Origin: Hyaloperonospora brassicae
Lineage: Eukaryota; Oomycota; Peronosporomycetes; Peronosporales; Peronosporaceae
Direction: 5' to 3'
Length of the DNA: 64,000 nt
Assembly (NCBI GenBank): GCA_947650285.1
Contig: CANTFL010001342.1
Coordinates: 620,001-684,000, forward strand
Both the position numbers and the translations under genes were made by a program. Shown piece after piece: positions 23,601 through 34,068 of this stretch. The notes beneath the pieces are model-generated. The model saw only the letters and a list, made by a program, of their open reading frames with translations. It did no database searches and was not told where the DNA came from. Positions within the stretch are counted from its first letter, which is position 1, and the number at the start of each line of letters is the position of its first letter.

Positions 23601-24139
23601 CGTCGTATAACTGCTGCGAATGTTGGCGTCGAATAAGCTCATCGGGGTGGCAGAACCTCTTGCAACATGTAAGATGTATTGTATCTCGTTGTGGATACCA
23701 TCCATTGCGCTGTCTATTTCCTTTACATAATTCCATTATGGAACATTCAAGCGCGGCAAAATTTTGAATAACGTAAATTTTTTGTCACGAGCGAGCGCAC
23801 CAATTATTGACCATCACCAAACTGCGAGTCGTTTTAATGCAGTCTTAGATGATTTTTAAGATAGCAGGATCGCATAACAATCACAAAACATTTCCGATGG
23901 GCATCTTCTCGTACAGAAAAGATATTATTAAATCCATAAGGTGCAATGACGATCGAGAGTTTAGCCTACATCTTCATTTCGGTAATGATGCCGCTTAGCG
24001 TGTGATAGATTTCTCTTATTGCTTTAACGAAGCGCGGAAAAAATTGTTTACGAGTATAGTGTTGTAGGCCATGGATGATAAATTAATTTAAGCGTTTCCA
24101 ACGACATGGGCGCAAGTACGAACCAGTAAAGACAGATGC

Positions 24140-25945
24140 GTCTTTGCATGCAAACGTACCTGACATCGATTGTGCTTGTATAATCATACTTTGTAGGCGT
24201 ACGAGCACCGACTCCCGGCTGGATTTGAGCGCCTCATTGCACGTATTCGTGTCAAATGACGATATGATCCCCGAACTAATAAAATGGTGCGCGTGCCGGA
24301 TGTCTGGAAGACGCGGAATTTTACCGCAAGTCCCAAGAGGAAAAAGATGTTTAAGCCAAGAAAGGGCATAAGACCGTTAAGTTACTGAAAGATTGATTGA
24401 CGGTGACAACTATACCAACAATAACGGATTGATTGCCGGTGAAAACTATACTAACAAAGAAGGATCGAATACCGACCGGACTGTGAAGGAATTTCGGACA
24501 ACACAGTCAAGGTCGAAATATTTGGAAAAAATACAGAGATTAGTTTAATTTCTATGTTACTCACAAGGCAAAAAGGCATTTTACTTCGACTTAAGCAAAT
24601 GATTTCGGTGCTGCTCTCGGCGATTTAACCGACAATCAACTTAAAATATCGTCATTGGTGCGTTTAAAGGTCGTTATTTTGTAATCACATATACAGCTCC
24701 AGGCGTCGGCTGCTATCAGCTAAAAAGATAGCGATAAGTGTGATGAATAAAACGGTAATGATTTGTAAAATCTCTACCGGCTGTCCTCAACATTCATCCC
24801 AATGAAATCGAGAAGCTGGCTCAAGTAGTTCAGGCACTTTTTATGGAAACATTCCTCTGAGGTGGAGGTCATACGACACGTGATCGATTTTGGTCTCTTC
24901 ATTACACCGACGCAAGCGGGTCAAGTGAATCTAGCCTCTGCAAAGGTAAATATTACAACGAAACATACGAAAAATATACTTAAGGGTCCACGTATTCCGT
25001 ATAGGCACTTTGCGGCTAGGGCGAAGTGGCGTATACTTGCTGCTAGCTCCGTCCCGACGTACAACCAGCGGTCCATCAGGACATTGAAGTTAAACGGCCG
25101 CTGGGACGGCGTACTATCGTGATCTTTTAAAAAATGATCATGCTATATTTTCGCGCTCACGTTAGATCATATAATAGCCCGTGCTCTTGAAAGAATCAAT
25201 AATACGCCAGTTTAATATGTGAGCGAGTAGATATTGGAAAAAAACATCAGTGAGACTGCATTTTGTCGAGGACTTCCGGTAGCCGCAGCTGCCTTGGTCC
25301 CGAGCGAGATGAGCACAATCGTATTTAGGACCGAGCACCCAAACTTGCCAACCCCTAAACTATAGACCGTACTATTAAGACCAGATGAAATAGGCTGTAA
25401 GTTCTTCCTTATCCAACATGGCACCTGCGCGTCCTTAAATTACACCACACGGGACATCGACAATATTTTTTACCATTGCTACGATCAAAAGGTGAGGACC
25501 AAGACACCTCCTCCTTATATTGGTGCAATGGTCAACTACCATCTTGGTTATTTACTCGCACATGTATATATTTTTTAAATGACGGCGAAGATATTAACGT
25601 TTCGGCCATCTCCGTTTATCCTTTATTTACTAATAGACACTTGTGCATAATAGTTTTAAGGTTACTACTAGTCGCGACTCCGTCGTACCTGCAGCCCACC
25701 TCACTTCGGCCGCATATAGGCGAAGGGGCCCCATTAGATTATTCTGATTAGTGTCAATGAACTAAGTCCATCTTTACGCGCGAGTCAGCTTTCTATCGGT
25801 AAAAATTCGCGCAAAATATTATTTTGCTCATCCGCATCTTCACCGTTTTCCTTGCAGTGTTCTGGAGACCGTTAACAATGGCCAAATCTGACAGGCTATA
25901 TTTCAAATATCGGGTGGTTATCATAACGGCAGTTTATTTATTCTC
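24140..25945 (+). repeat. Old dispersed repeat block, paralogous to 1206-2765
   Basis: Colinear and diverged relative to 1206-2765 (see that entry for shared landmarks). The open frames present (24144-24371, 24862-25122) are not conserved in the other copy. It joins directly to 25946, whereas in the first copy about 7 kb intervenes. Confidence 0.7.
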
Positions 25946-26213
25946 CCGACTTAGGTCGTACATAGTGTCGAATCCCGCCGCCTGAGCTATATTACGTTCT
26001 TTAAGCTTTTAAATACCCATGCAAATACTTCGATACAAATGCGGGTGGGATAACCTTTTCAGAACCTTGTACATTTAAATGAGTAATTCGGCATTTGTTC
26101 GGACTAAAAGTCGTTCAAAAATACTTGGCAACTTGCGTCGAATCAAGAATAGAAGTGCCTAAAAGCTTTGTCAAGGCCAGACTCCTCTTATCATAGTACA
26201 TAATTTTCAAAGC
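25946..26213 (+). repeat. Diverged left shoulder of duplication copy 2
   Basis: Recognisable match to about 9745-10001 with many differences. It is followed without a break by the near-identical block from 26214. Confidence 0.65.
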
Positions 26214-27390
26214 GCTGCATGCCGTTAATCCTGGCAAAATGTTGTATCCACTGTAGGTCGATGCCGACCATAATGAATTTACAGCATAATATACACAAGC
26301 GTATTATTTGCATCAAATGTGACGTTCGATGATTGATGCTTGGTGTACTTCTGCATGCAATTAATGTTGTCCATCGAGAAAGGAGAACTTCCGCTTTTTC
26401 CGTTTAGATTAAATGTCATGTGTGTCCCGCGCACGAGCTGCTTGGGTGGCTGAACAATGCGTCAATCAGTATCCAACGTATTTGCCATAAAGTGCAAACA
26501 ACGTTTTCGGATCAGCATCATCATCTGCATTTGTAGACTTTCTTTGTATCTTTAGGCAACGTATCCTGATGCCGTTCGTGACCAATTTTTTGCAGAGGAA
26601 ATCTTAAGAACAATCTACGTGTCGCCCAACTATCGAAACGGTACAAGGAGATATGCAAGGAGGGCAGCAGAATTCCTGAGTGCACTTTTCTCTCTCGCCA
26701 TGTTAAATTTGATAAAGGTGTTTGTCATCAAACGGGAAGCGTAAGTGATGCTTGTTTGGTCTTTGTCTGTTTACTACAGTAGGAACAGGGATACGGTAAG
26801 TGCGCGGTGTAAGCTGCCACCATCTTTTGTCGGTTCTTAAATGGTGAATGCAGTCTGCTAGTAGCAATTCAATTATGGATGACAGATACATCTTGCAGCT
26901 CCTTAAACTACGCAATGGGTCGATACGTGTGAACGAATAAGTATTTTTATAGTTATAAAGCCTAGAGTAGTAGGAGCAAAAGGAGCGATGACTGGGCCCA
27001 CAACAACAACTGCTGCGCGACTCGATATGGCGACACTTCCTCACGAAAGTTACCAGGAGCTCGGCTATACATTGACGACTTGTTGTCTACATTACTATAC
27101 GACGTGTTAGTCGCTAACAAACGTAGCTGTCAGACAAAAGCGATCCCTCGCGTTGAAAACGAAGCACAGAAAAGAAAACGCAATGCACTACAAAATAGGT
27201 TCATGAGCAACGACCACTTCCTTGTATTAGAACTTAATTGTCTTCAGCAGCTACAGAGAGCGATTGCCATTCAAGTCACAGCATCACAAGCTCAAGAGAA
27301 CCTCATGCCGCACCATGTCGAATAGTCCTCCAAGTATGATGTGACAGCGGCCTGGTCAGGATGACATCGGACCGATTAGCGTCTGCAGCG

Positions 27391-27642
27391 CTAATTACCA
27401 ATCGGGCAATTGTGGATCCACGGTTTCTCAGTGCAACACGACTTGCAGCAGTCTGAGTAGTCCTTAAAAAAAGAGCTTGCACCTTTTGACCCACAGAATT
27501 CTTCAACCCAACGAACATAATCGGCAGAGTATTTCGGAGCGCAAGCTCCATTCGTGCGACAATTATTACCTATTTTTGTAGATTGGCTGAACGCAAGATC
27601 GAAGGCCATGGCGGCGAAAACGATGGAGAGGCTGACCTTCAT
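27391..27642 (-). CDS. Small secreted cysteine-rich protein, single-module form (copy 2)
   Basis: Encodes the same 83 residues as 11179-11430, with the same signal peptide and nine-cysteine pattern. Identity of the DNA and protein means the two copies were duplicated or converted very recently. Whether either is expressed cannot be judged from sequence. It lies in the same repeat unit context, with the decayed conserved ORF upstream (28191-28472) and the shared decayed plus-strand gene downstream. Confidence 0.7.
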   Translation of the reverse strand: MKVSLSIVFAAMAFDLAFSQSTKIGNNCRTNGACAPKYSADYVRWVEEFCGSKGASSFFKDYSDCCKSCCTEKPWIHNCPIGN

Positions 27643-28190
27643 CGGACGGTGTGATGAGTTCGATAGCTTGGTGTGGTGTAGAAGGCTCGGTGGTTCTTGG
27701 CAAAATGCGGAATGCCAACTTCGTCAGTAGTGCTCGATAATTAAGAATGCCCCGCGCTCGATTCTGATTGGGCATCCAGTCGCTTAATCTAAATCGAACG
27801 CGTGGCATTCTTGATGTTTACATGGGACAGACAAACTAGGCTGTAAAGACGGAGGCGCCATCGCTTGCTCAAATGAGTAAAAGCGTTTCGATTTCAAGGG
27901 GTTGTGACATCCGACGTCGCTGCGCTCGTAAAAACGTCTTCGTAGCTTCAGGCTTTGTCTCGCAGGCATGTTCGTTCGACGATAACCATCTATCTTGTCA
28001 TTCTTCAGCAAGCAAATTTTGGTTCTTGCCTGGACGTACTATGTCTCGATGCACATCTTGGGCACATGTCGAATGCGATTTGACGCAGGCGAAGTAGTCT
28101 AGTTGGTACAAACTAACCTAGAGCCACCACCTTTGGCAGATGCCAAGAGCGTCCGTTTTTACACGATCGGCTCGAGGCACGCTCCTAAAA

Positions 28191-28472
28191 CTATACGGAC
28201 CTGTCATTGACGGAGTCGATAGGAATCTTATGGCCACGACGTTCTTCGCCCGAAAACCAATTGACAGTAGCCTCAAAGTATTGCAACACACGTAGCATTT
28301 GGATCATCTTCTGCTGATCGTCGAACATTGCTTCCCTTCGCGGTCTATATGTGGTCGGACGGCTACCGTTATTGTGCGAACATACGGAACGCATGAATAA
28401 AAGTGACGATCGAAGGCACGTGCTTGTCGCTACCTCGTGAGCACGACCGAACGACGGATATGGACAACACAA
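28191..28472 (-). pseudogene. Remnant of the conserved ORF upstream of the cysteine-rich gene (copy 2)
   Basis: A slightly longer open frame than its copy at 11979. It holds EAMFDDQQKMIQMLRVLQYF and FSGEERRGHK, matching the frame at 53855-54511 (AMSEYPYQAIRMSCALQYFE, FSDEERRRHQ). It ends at a stop after DRSV, whereas the 54-kb copy reads on. The function is unknown. Confidence 0.4.
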
Positions 28473-29910
28473 CCACTTTCATTCTATGTCGCGTCGTCGT
28501 CTGTCCCGTCGCTTTATTTCCCAAATATTTGCGGTCACGCTTCGGTCAAATCACGCCTCAGCCGCATCGCGGGGGCCGAAGTGGGCGAGGCCTGTCTTGC
28601 GCATGCTCCTCGCGCGACCCAAATTTTGCGTGGGTTGTAGACACGATATGGATCACGATCGACGGCGTCCCCGCGCCACGTTTCACTACTCCAGTATACG
28701 CAACCGCGGGTGAGATTGATGACTGTCTAAATCCCTTTACAATTAGACGCAAGATGTCTGAAAATTTTGAAGCCAGAGATACAGTGCCGGGTGTGGCTGC
28801 TCTTCGTGGCAGGCCGCGAGACGCAGCGAGTCTTGGCCAGAATGGAAGGTAAACAGTTCGAGACCCGCGTGCAAACGAGCTGCTTGAAGTTCGATAGCGG
28901 CGCCCCTATGTTCACACATAGCCAAGGCATATGATTGACGCACGCCCGTTGTCCAGAAACGTACGACACTACTTTGACACGTCGTGGACTGCACGCCGCA
29001 AAACACGGCGTCGTTGCATCACACCATGAATGCGGGATGCCAATGAAGCTCAACAAAATCACACCCGTCGTCACACCTGTTCGCCCGCCGCGGCATCATC
29101 CCGAAGTTGCTTGAGCAGTCTAGACCGCTGATGCACCGGGATCACTGGAGCTTGACGATGACACAGCTGCCGAAGCAGCTAGAACAAACGTGTCGAGTAT
29201 CTATAGCGCCAGTCGAGTGTCTAAATAATGTGCCACAGCACACCCGCGCTTTCGGCAACCCAAATACTTGTCTCGAAACGTCGGCCATTTCCCAGTTTGG
29301 GCGCTTCGAGCAACACAGGCCAAGCCAAGAAGACCCCAAAGAGCCGGCCAAATGGCCCCTTCCTTTGGCGAGATTCCCCTGTGGTGTGGCCCAATGTAAA
29401 AGGTGAGAGGCTTTCCTGATGCTGCGTGCGAACCGGAAGGGGAGCAATGGGCACGACATCCTGAGGTGTGGGGAACGTCGACGGTGTTGAATCCCCTGCA
29501 CCCAAGGTGGAAGCATGTTCCAGCTCTTGTGCGTTCGCCTTCAGTATGCCGACACGTTCGCCGAGCGCGACGCCCGGTCGACGACGAGAGATCGCCTTGA
29601 CCGTGTTGATGGCCGTTCGATTCAGCCTCCGCGATGCATGCAGGGGACAAGTCAATATGGCGCATTGGAACATGTCCGAAGTGGTAAATGGCCGCACCTT
29701 CTAGCGCCCTCTGCACTCTATAAGCACACGGTGGTGGGATACGGGATACACGTGCCCTCTGCGGAGTGCCCCCCCCCCATGAAGCCCGACGTCTCGAGCT
29801 AGCAGGATGAGCCAGCTCGGAGAAGATTGACGTAGCCATGGTAGACGATATAGGCAAATGTCCATACAGATTTCTTCGACTAGACCTATGTACGCAATAG
29901 ATAGTCTGAT

Positions 29911-29933
29911 TCTCTCTCTCTCTCTCTCTCTCT
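29911..29933. repeat. TC microsatellite, expanded in copy 2
   Basis: An uninterrupted TC run in copy 2; the matching site in copy 1 (about 13691-13715) is shorter and interrupted by CC. The length difference creates a 250-codon open frame here that is absent from copy 1. Confidence 0.9.
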
Positions 29934-32364
29934 TGTCTCGAAGTGTCGGGCACTCTGAGTACGCCGGTAATGCGCGGCAGCTACTGTCAGTGAGACGGTC
30001 TGCGTGATAGAAATTTCGTTGTTTAGTGGCGACGCGATACGCCGTCCAAACTTGTAAGTCGCAGCACCCGTTGTCATGCTTCCACACTGGGAAGGGAGCT
30101 GTTTTTTTGCCGCTGCTCGTTACCACGTATCCGTGTGAATACTAGCCTCTCATCGCTCCAGCAAAGGTTTCAAGGGTAGAGTAAGCTGGCGCTTGTGGCG
30201 ATAGAAAGCCCGTTTCACAGTCTCCTGACGAATAGGTCCATTGAGGGCCATTTGAGGTACCCCCACGCGTAGCGATGATGGCTACGATGATGGCTACGAT
30301 GATGGCTAGGGTGTGCGCAAAAGACCATTTCGAACTGCCCAAGGTGCGCAGCTCCAACTCCGACGCTCGCCTTTCGATGCCCCGTCGAGCTCCAGCAGCT
30401 CCGCGAGAAAAGCTAATCCAGCCCGACGGCGGACGCGATTGGACCGTATTGACCGTCCGGCACGAACTGACCTCTACGAACACTCACGATGCTGCCCCGT
30501 CGCTCAGTCGCCCAGTCCTATTCATGACGGAACGGCGGGGAAGGTTGAACCGACAAGACGAATTCTAGACCCAGTTTCGATCCAATCGTGAGACAGGGAG
30601 ACGCCAACAAAAGAGCGGATGTTTGAGGTTGTTCCGAATACGTGACTCATGTGCACGATGAACGAGAGTCGGGGATTGACGCGCGCCAGATACCGAAGTA
30701 AGTTTAAGTTGGTTTGACGATGCTAGATAAGTTGAACACAACAAGAACGTAGTTTGTCAAGGTCGATAACCGTTTTATAAATACCAAGAAAGAAATATAG
30801 CAGCTCATGCTTGAAGCAGCAAGAGCCACGTGTCTTTCTAAGAAGTAGTCTCGATGGCTTTGTCATGTAGATCTTCGATCGCATGTTGATTTATGAGAAG
30901 CTGAGATTTTCGAGTCCAACCCCGTTTTGTATTGCGGGGCTGCAATAGCTTGCCAAAGGAAGGTTCTGGACTCTAAGAGCCCTTTCGTTTGTAGAACCAA
31001 ATCAATGGCGCAACGAGGCAACAAGATCAAATGCACCTAAAAGATGACGACGCAACAAGTCTTCAACCAGTTCCATTCATACTAAATGACTCAATGACCA
31101 ACTGTACAGAATGCGTAAGCGCAACACCCGTTCACAAGTCTTGCACTCTTCTGCTCATGACGCGAGCTGCTGCTTTCGTTTGGCTGTTAAAACCGTACTT
31201 CATATCAGCAAAGTACCTCAAATACAAGGATCCTACTACCTATCGATAGTAAAAACAGTACACCGACCTGTTTGGGTGGCTGACAGGTGGTAGCTCCAAA
31301 ACTCAGGCTTAGTATCAACGACTTGTGCTCGTGGGACCCCGAACAAGGTACGTGTATTTACGCTACCCGTTCTTCTTCGTGTCGACACCACCAAAGTGAA
31401 CCACCGTAACAAACTGACTCGCTCAACCACAGTTCTGCTTCTCGCAAATAAAAAGTGGCTTGTTGATCCGAATGTCATGTCTGGTTGTAAAAGTTGTATA
31501 GCTGAGCTACGCGATCGACTAATAAGCGATCGATGCAGCTCTTAAACTCCTTGCGTGTCATTTCGCTTCGTGTCTCGAGTTAGTTCATGATACCAACAGT
31601 TATGGTAGTCAACAACGTAATGGAAGAATCGTTCATCTTTACTGCTATCGATTATGATCTTCTCTCCGATCCACACTCATGAGTCGAAGTCATGAAACCG
31701 CTCATCGCTTTTGCAGTGCGAAGTCCTCATCAATTGTGCCTCTTGCTCACTGGTGTGTCCTGATCCAACAGCGTCATTCACCTAGTTGCTGGGCATATTG
31801 CTAGAGCCGATTTGCACGTCATGAACGTTTGTTCCGCTGGTGGTGTCGCACTTCTGTAGCTGGTTTTGCGTACGTTTTGCTAATGTCGGTATTCACTCGC
31901 AGATCGAAGCATGGTCTGTCTACACCTATGAACGAACTGCACTCGCTGGCAAAGAGCCTGGTCGAAGATGACAGAACCACGTAGTCGGTCTTCGTTGTGA
32001 AGGAATAGGACAGACTGCCATTGGTGCTCTCGACAACAGTGGCGTGCGAGAAGACCACGGTACGTTCTGCCAGAGCTTTCACCTAGCGTGTTGCTTCACC
32101 ACGCAATGTACCCCTATGTGTGGGGACGACTCGCACGACAAAGTGATGCGGTTCTCGCAATGCAAATATCTTGCCGGAATATTGAAACGTAGGAGTACAT
32201 GGGGCAGTAGTGTACATTGTGAACAAGTATCGCCCGACGAGGAACGACCACGAGACCTACAGTACTGTCAACGTACAGGCCTGCATGAAACCAGACGTTG
32301 TCTCGTCGCCTTCGCTCGCACGACGCTGGAAAAAGAGCCTGCAGTATAAACAATCGTAGTCCAT

Positions 32365-34068
32365 TTAGCAGCCGCTACCACCAGCGATGAAAAGACACGA
32401 CGTGGAGTCAAACATGGCCATCGTGTTGGTCGCTAGCGACCAGAGGAATGCAAACGTGAGGTATGCAACAGTGAGTGCGCCCATGACTTTGCTGCTGCCA
32501 CTCGTACGCAGGAGCTCTTGCGTTTCTTCCTTTTGAGGTGGCAGGAAAACCAAAAAGACCCACGAGAAGATGGACATTGCGTACATGATGATCACAGCGT
32601 ACGAGATGTCCATTCGAACCGCTGCGTCGTCAGCTTGGATGCGCTCCGTGGTCAGGTCGAACGGCTGATCGAGCATCAGGGTCAAGGCGGACGCAAACGG
32701 GGACGATAAGTTGGCGACCATCGTGACGAGGCCAAAGACAACGCCCTCGTTACCAACACCAGAGAGCTCCACCACCACAAAACCGGAAATCACAAAAGCG
32801 ACGCCGGCCGGAAGCTGTACGGTCAGAGGCAGTCCGAGCCAGAGCCACTGGCTACGGAACACGTCCCAGACCGTGATAAAAGTCGCGATGCCGTCGACAA
32901 GGAGGACCAGACCGCCAGTGAATATGATCATGTAGCGCCAGTTCCAGTGCAAGCCCCACTTGGACGTGATCATGATGCCGGCGAGGAACAACACGCTGCC
33001 GAGGATATCGCTGATTGTGCTGTTGATAGGCGTGACGCGCACTATGTAGGACTGCACAGGGGAGGCAGCCGTGTACGAGATGCTCGTGAACATGGTATGG
33101 AAGAAGTTGTAGAAGATGATCTGGTAGATCGCGCGTTTCTGGATGAGGCCCCAGAGGTCGACCATGTAGCGCTTGAAGTCCACCCGAGACGTCTTCTCTT
33201 CTTTGATGTAGAACCAAGTCATGGGAATCACTGGCACCGTCAACACGGCAACAATCAGCATCAGTTGCGGGAACGTCATGGAAAAGTCAAAGTCGCCGCC
33301 AAACTCTTTCCCATTGAAGCAGAAACCAGTCAGGAGCTGACCGAGAATGACAAACACTGTGCGGACGGCATACACGGCCGACTGGGTCTTGCCTCGCGTC
33401 TTGAGGGGCTCGCGCTGGGCAAAGTCCACGACGATACTATCGGCACAGACGTCGGCCATCACGTAGCCCACGGCCGCGATAAACATGAGCAGGACGTACT
33501 TGCCCGCTTGCGAAGGTGCGTCGTAGTTGATCCGCGCTTGGATGGCGGGTGTCATATCGGCCGGTTTGATGCCACGGTCAGCTGGTACAGTGTAGTACGG
33601 GTCCCCTGCTGGCATGCAGGCCATGGTGAGTAGCATGGCGAGGCAAACGAGCCACCCAATGACCATCCACGGCCGACGACGGTATCCCCATAGCGGTCTG
33701 CAGTCCGACAGGATACCGTAGAAGCACTTGAAGCTCCAGGGCAGCAATACCAACGTCGAGGCAGTGGTGATTTGCGTCCCCGAAGCGTTCATGTAGTTCT
33801 GCAGGAACGGGTAAATCGTGGCGGGGAGCACGCCGTAGTTCAGCCCAACAGCGGCGTACTGGACCAGCAAACCGAAGCTGTCTTTGCTTTTGAGATTCGG
33901 AGCTTCGCCTTCTCGGAGTGCACCGCCCTCAATGTCCGCCGTATGCTCAGGCGTCTGCACTTGCGCAAAGTGCTTTTCCTGCTCAACGTCTTTGGATCGC
34001 GAGGCGGCACTTATGAACGACACTCGCGCCATGAGGTCGCTCTTGTTCGGGCTACATGCAGTTCCCAT
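32365..34068 (-). CDS. Folate-biopterin transporter (FBT/BT1 family, MFS)
   Basis: 567 residues from ATG at 34068 to TAA at 32365-32367; the frame stays open upstream to a GTG at 34092, but there is no earlier ATG. A hydrophilic N-terminus of about 65 residues precedes roughly twelve membrane spans. The family signature GILSDCRPLWGYRRRPWM lies near residues 118-135 (the MFS loop 2-3 motif), and VMADVCADSIVV sits in the fourth span. BT1/FBT proteins carry folates, pterins or related metabolites across membranes and are greatly expanded in oomycetes; the substrate cannot be read from sequence. No frameshift or stop is visible, and no intron is needed. The stop is only 188 bp from the edge of duplication copy 2, so the 3' flank may be recombinant. 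Two long antisense frames over it (32947-33633, 32518-32709) are shadows. Confidence 0.9.
   Translation of the reverse strand: MGTACSPNKSDLMARVSFISAASRSKDVEQEKHFAQVQTPEHTADIEGGALREGEAPNLKSKDSFGLLVQYAAVGLNYGVLPATIYPFLQNYMNASGTQITTASTLVLLPWSFKCFYGILSDCRPLWGYRRRPWMVIGWLVCLAMLLTMACMPAGDPYYTVPADRGIKPADMTPAIQARINYDAPSQAGKYVLLMFIAAVGYVMADVCADSIVVDFAQREPLKTRGKTQSAVYAVRTVFVILGQLLTGFCFNGKEFGGDFDFSMTFPQLMLIVAVLTVPVIPMTWFYIKEEKTSRVDFKRYMVDLWGLIQKRAIYQIIFYNFFHTMFTSISYTAASPVQSYIVRVTPINSTISDILGSVLFLAGIMITSKWGLHWNWRYMIIFTGGLVLLVDGIATFITVWDVFRSQWLWLGLPLTVQLPAGVAFVISGFVVVELSGVGNEGVVFGLVTMVANLSSPFASALTLMLDQPFDLTTERIQADDAAVRMDISYAVIIMYAMSIFSWVFLVFLPPQKEETQELLRTSGSSKVMGALTVAYLTFAFLWSLATNTMAMFDSTSCLFIAGGSGC

Larger units (their letters stand above)
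15955..24139. other. AT-rich, gene-poor spacer
   Basis: About 8 kb of AT-rich sequence with no open frame I can support. It holds a TA microsatellite (17388-17413), a 52-bp hairpin (18879-18930), a proline/serine/threonine-rich GC patch plus transposon module (19890-20660) and a decayed LTR-like core near 22735 (CTCACCACCCATTGGGCGCG). The rest shows nothing recognisable. Confidence 0.5.
26214..32177 (+). repeat. Segmental duplication, copy 2
   Basis: Partner of 10002-15954, offset 16212 at the left end growing to 16223 at the right through small insertions. One of these is an expanded TC microsatellite at 29911-29933. It includes an identical copy of the cysteine-rich gene and of the flanking broken frames. 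The right edge lies 188 bp from the stop of the transporter gene. Confidence 0.9.

Noticed and set aside
29201..29953. 250-codon minus-strand open frame
   Set aside because: Exists only because of a TC microsatellite length change; the near-identical copy at 12988-13733 is broken, and no domain is visible.
32947..33633. 228-codon plus-strand open frame inside the transporter gene
   Set aside because: Antisense shadow of the FBT gene, whose membrane spans and signature motif are clear.
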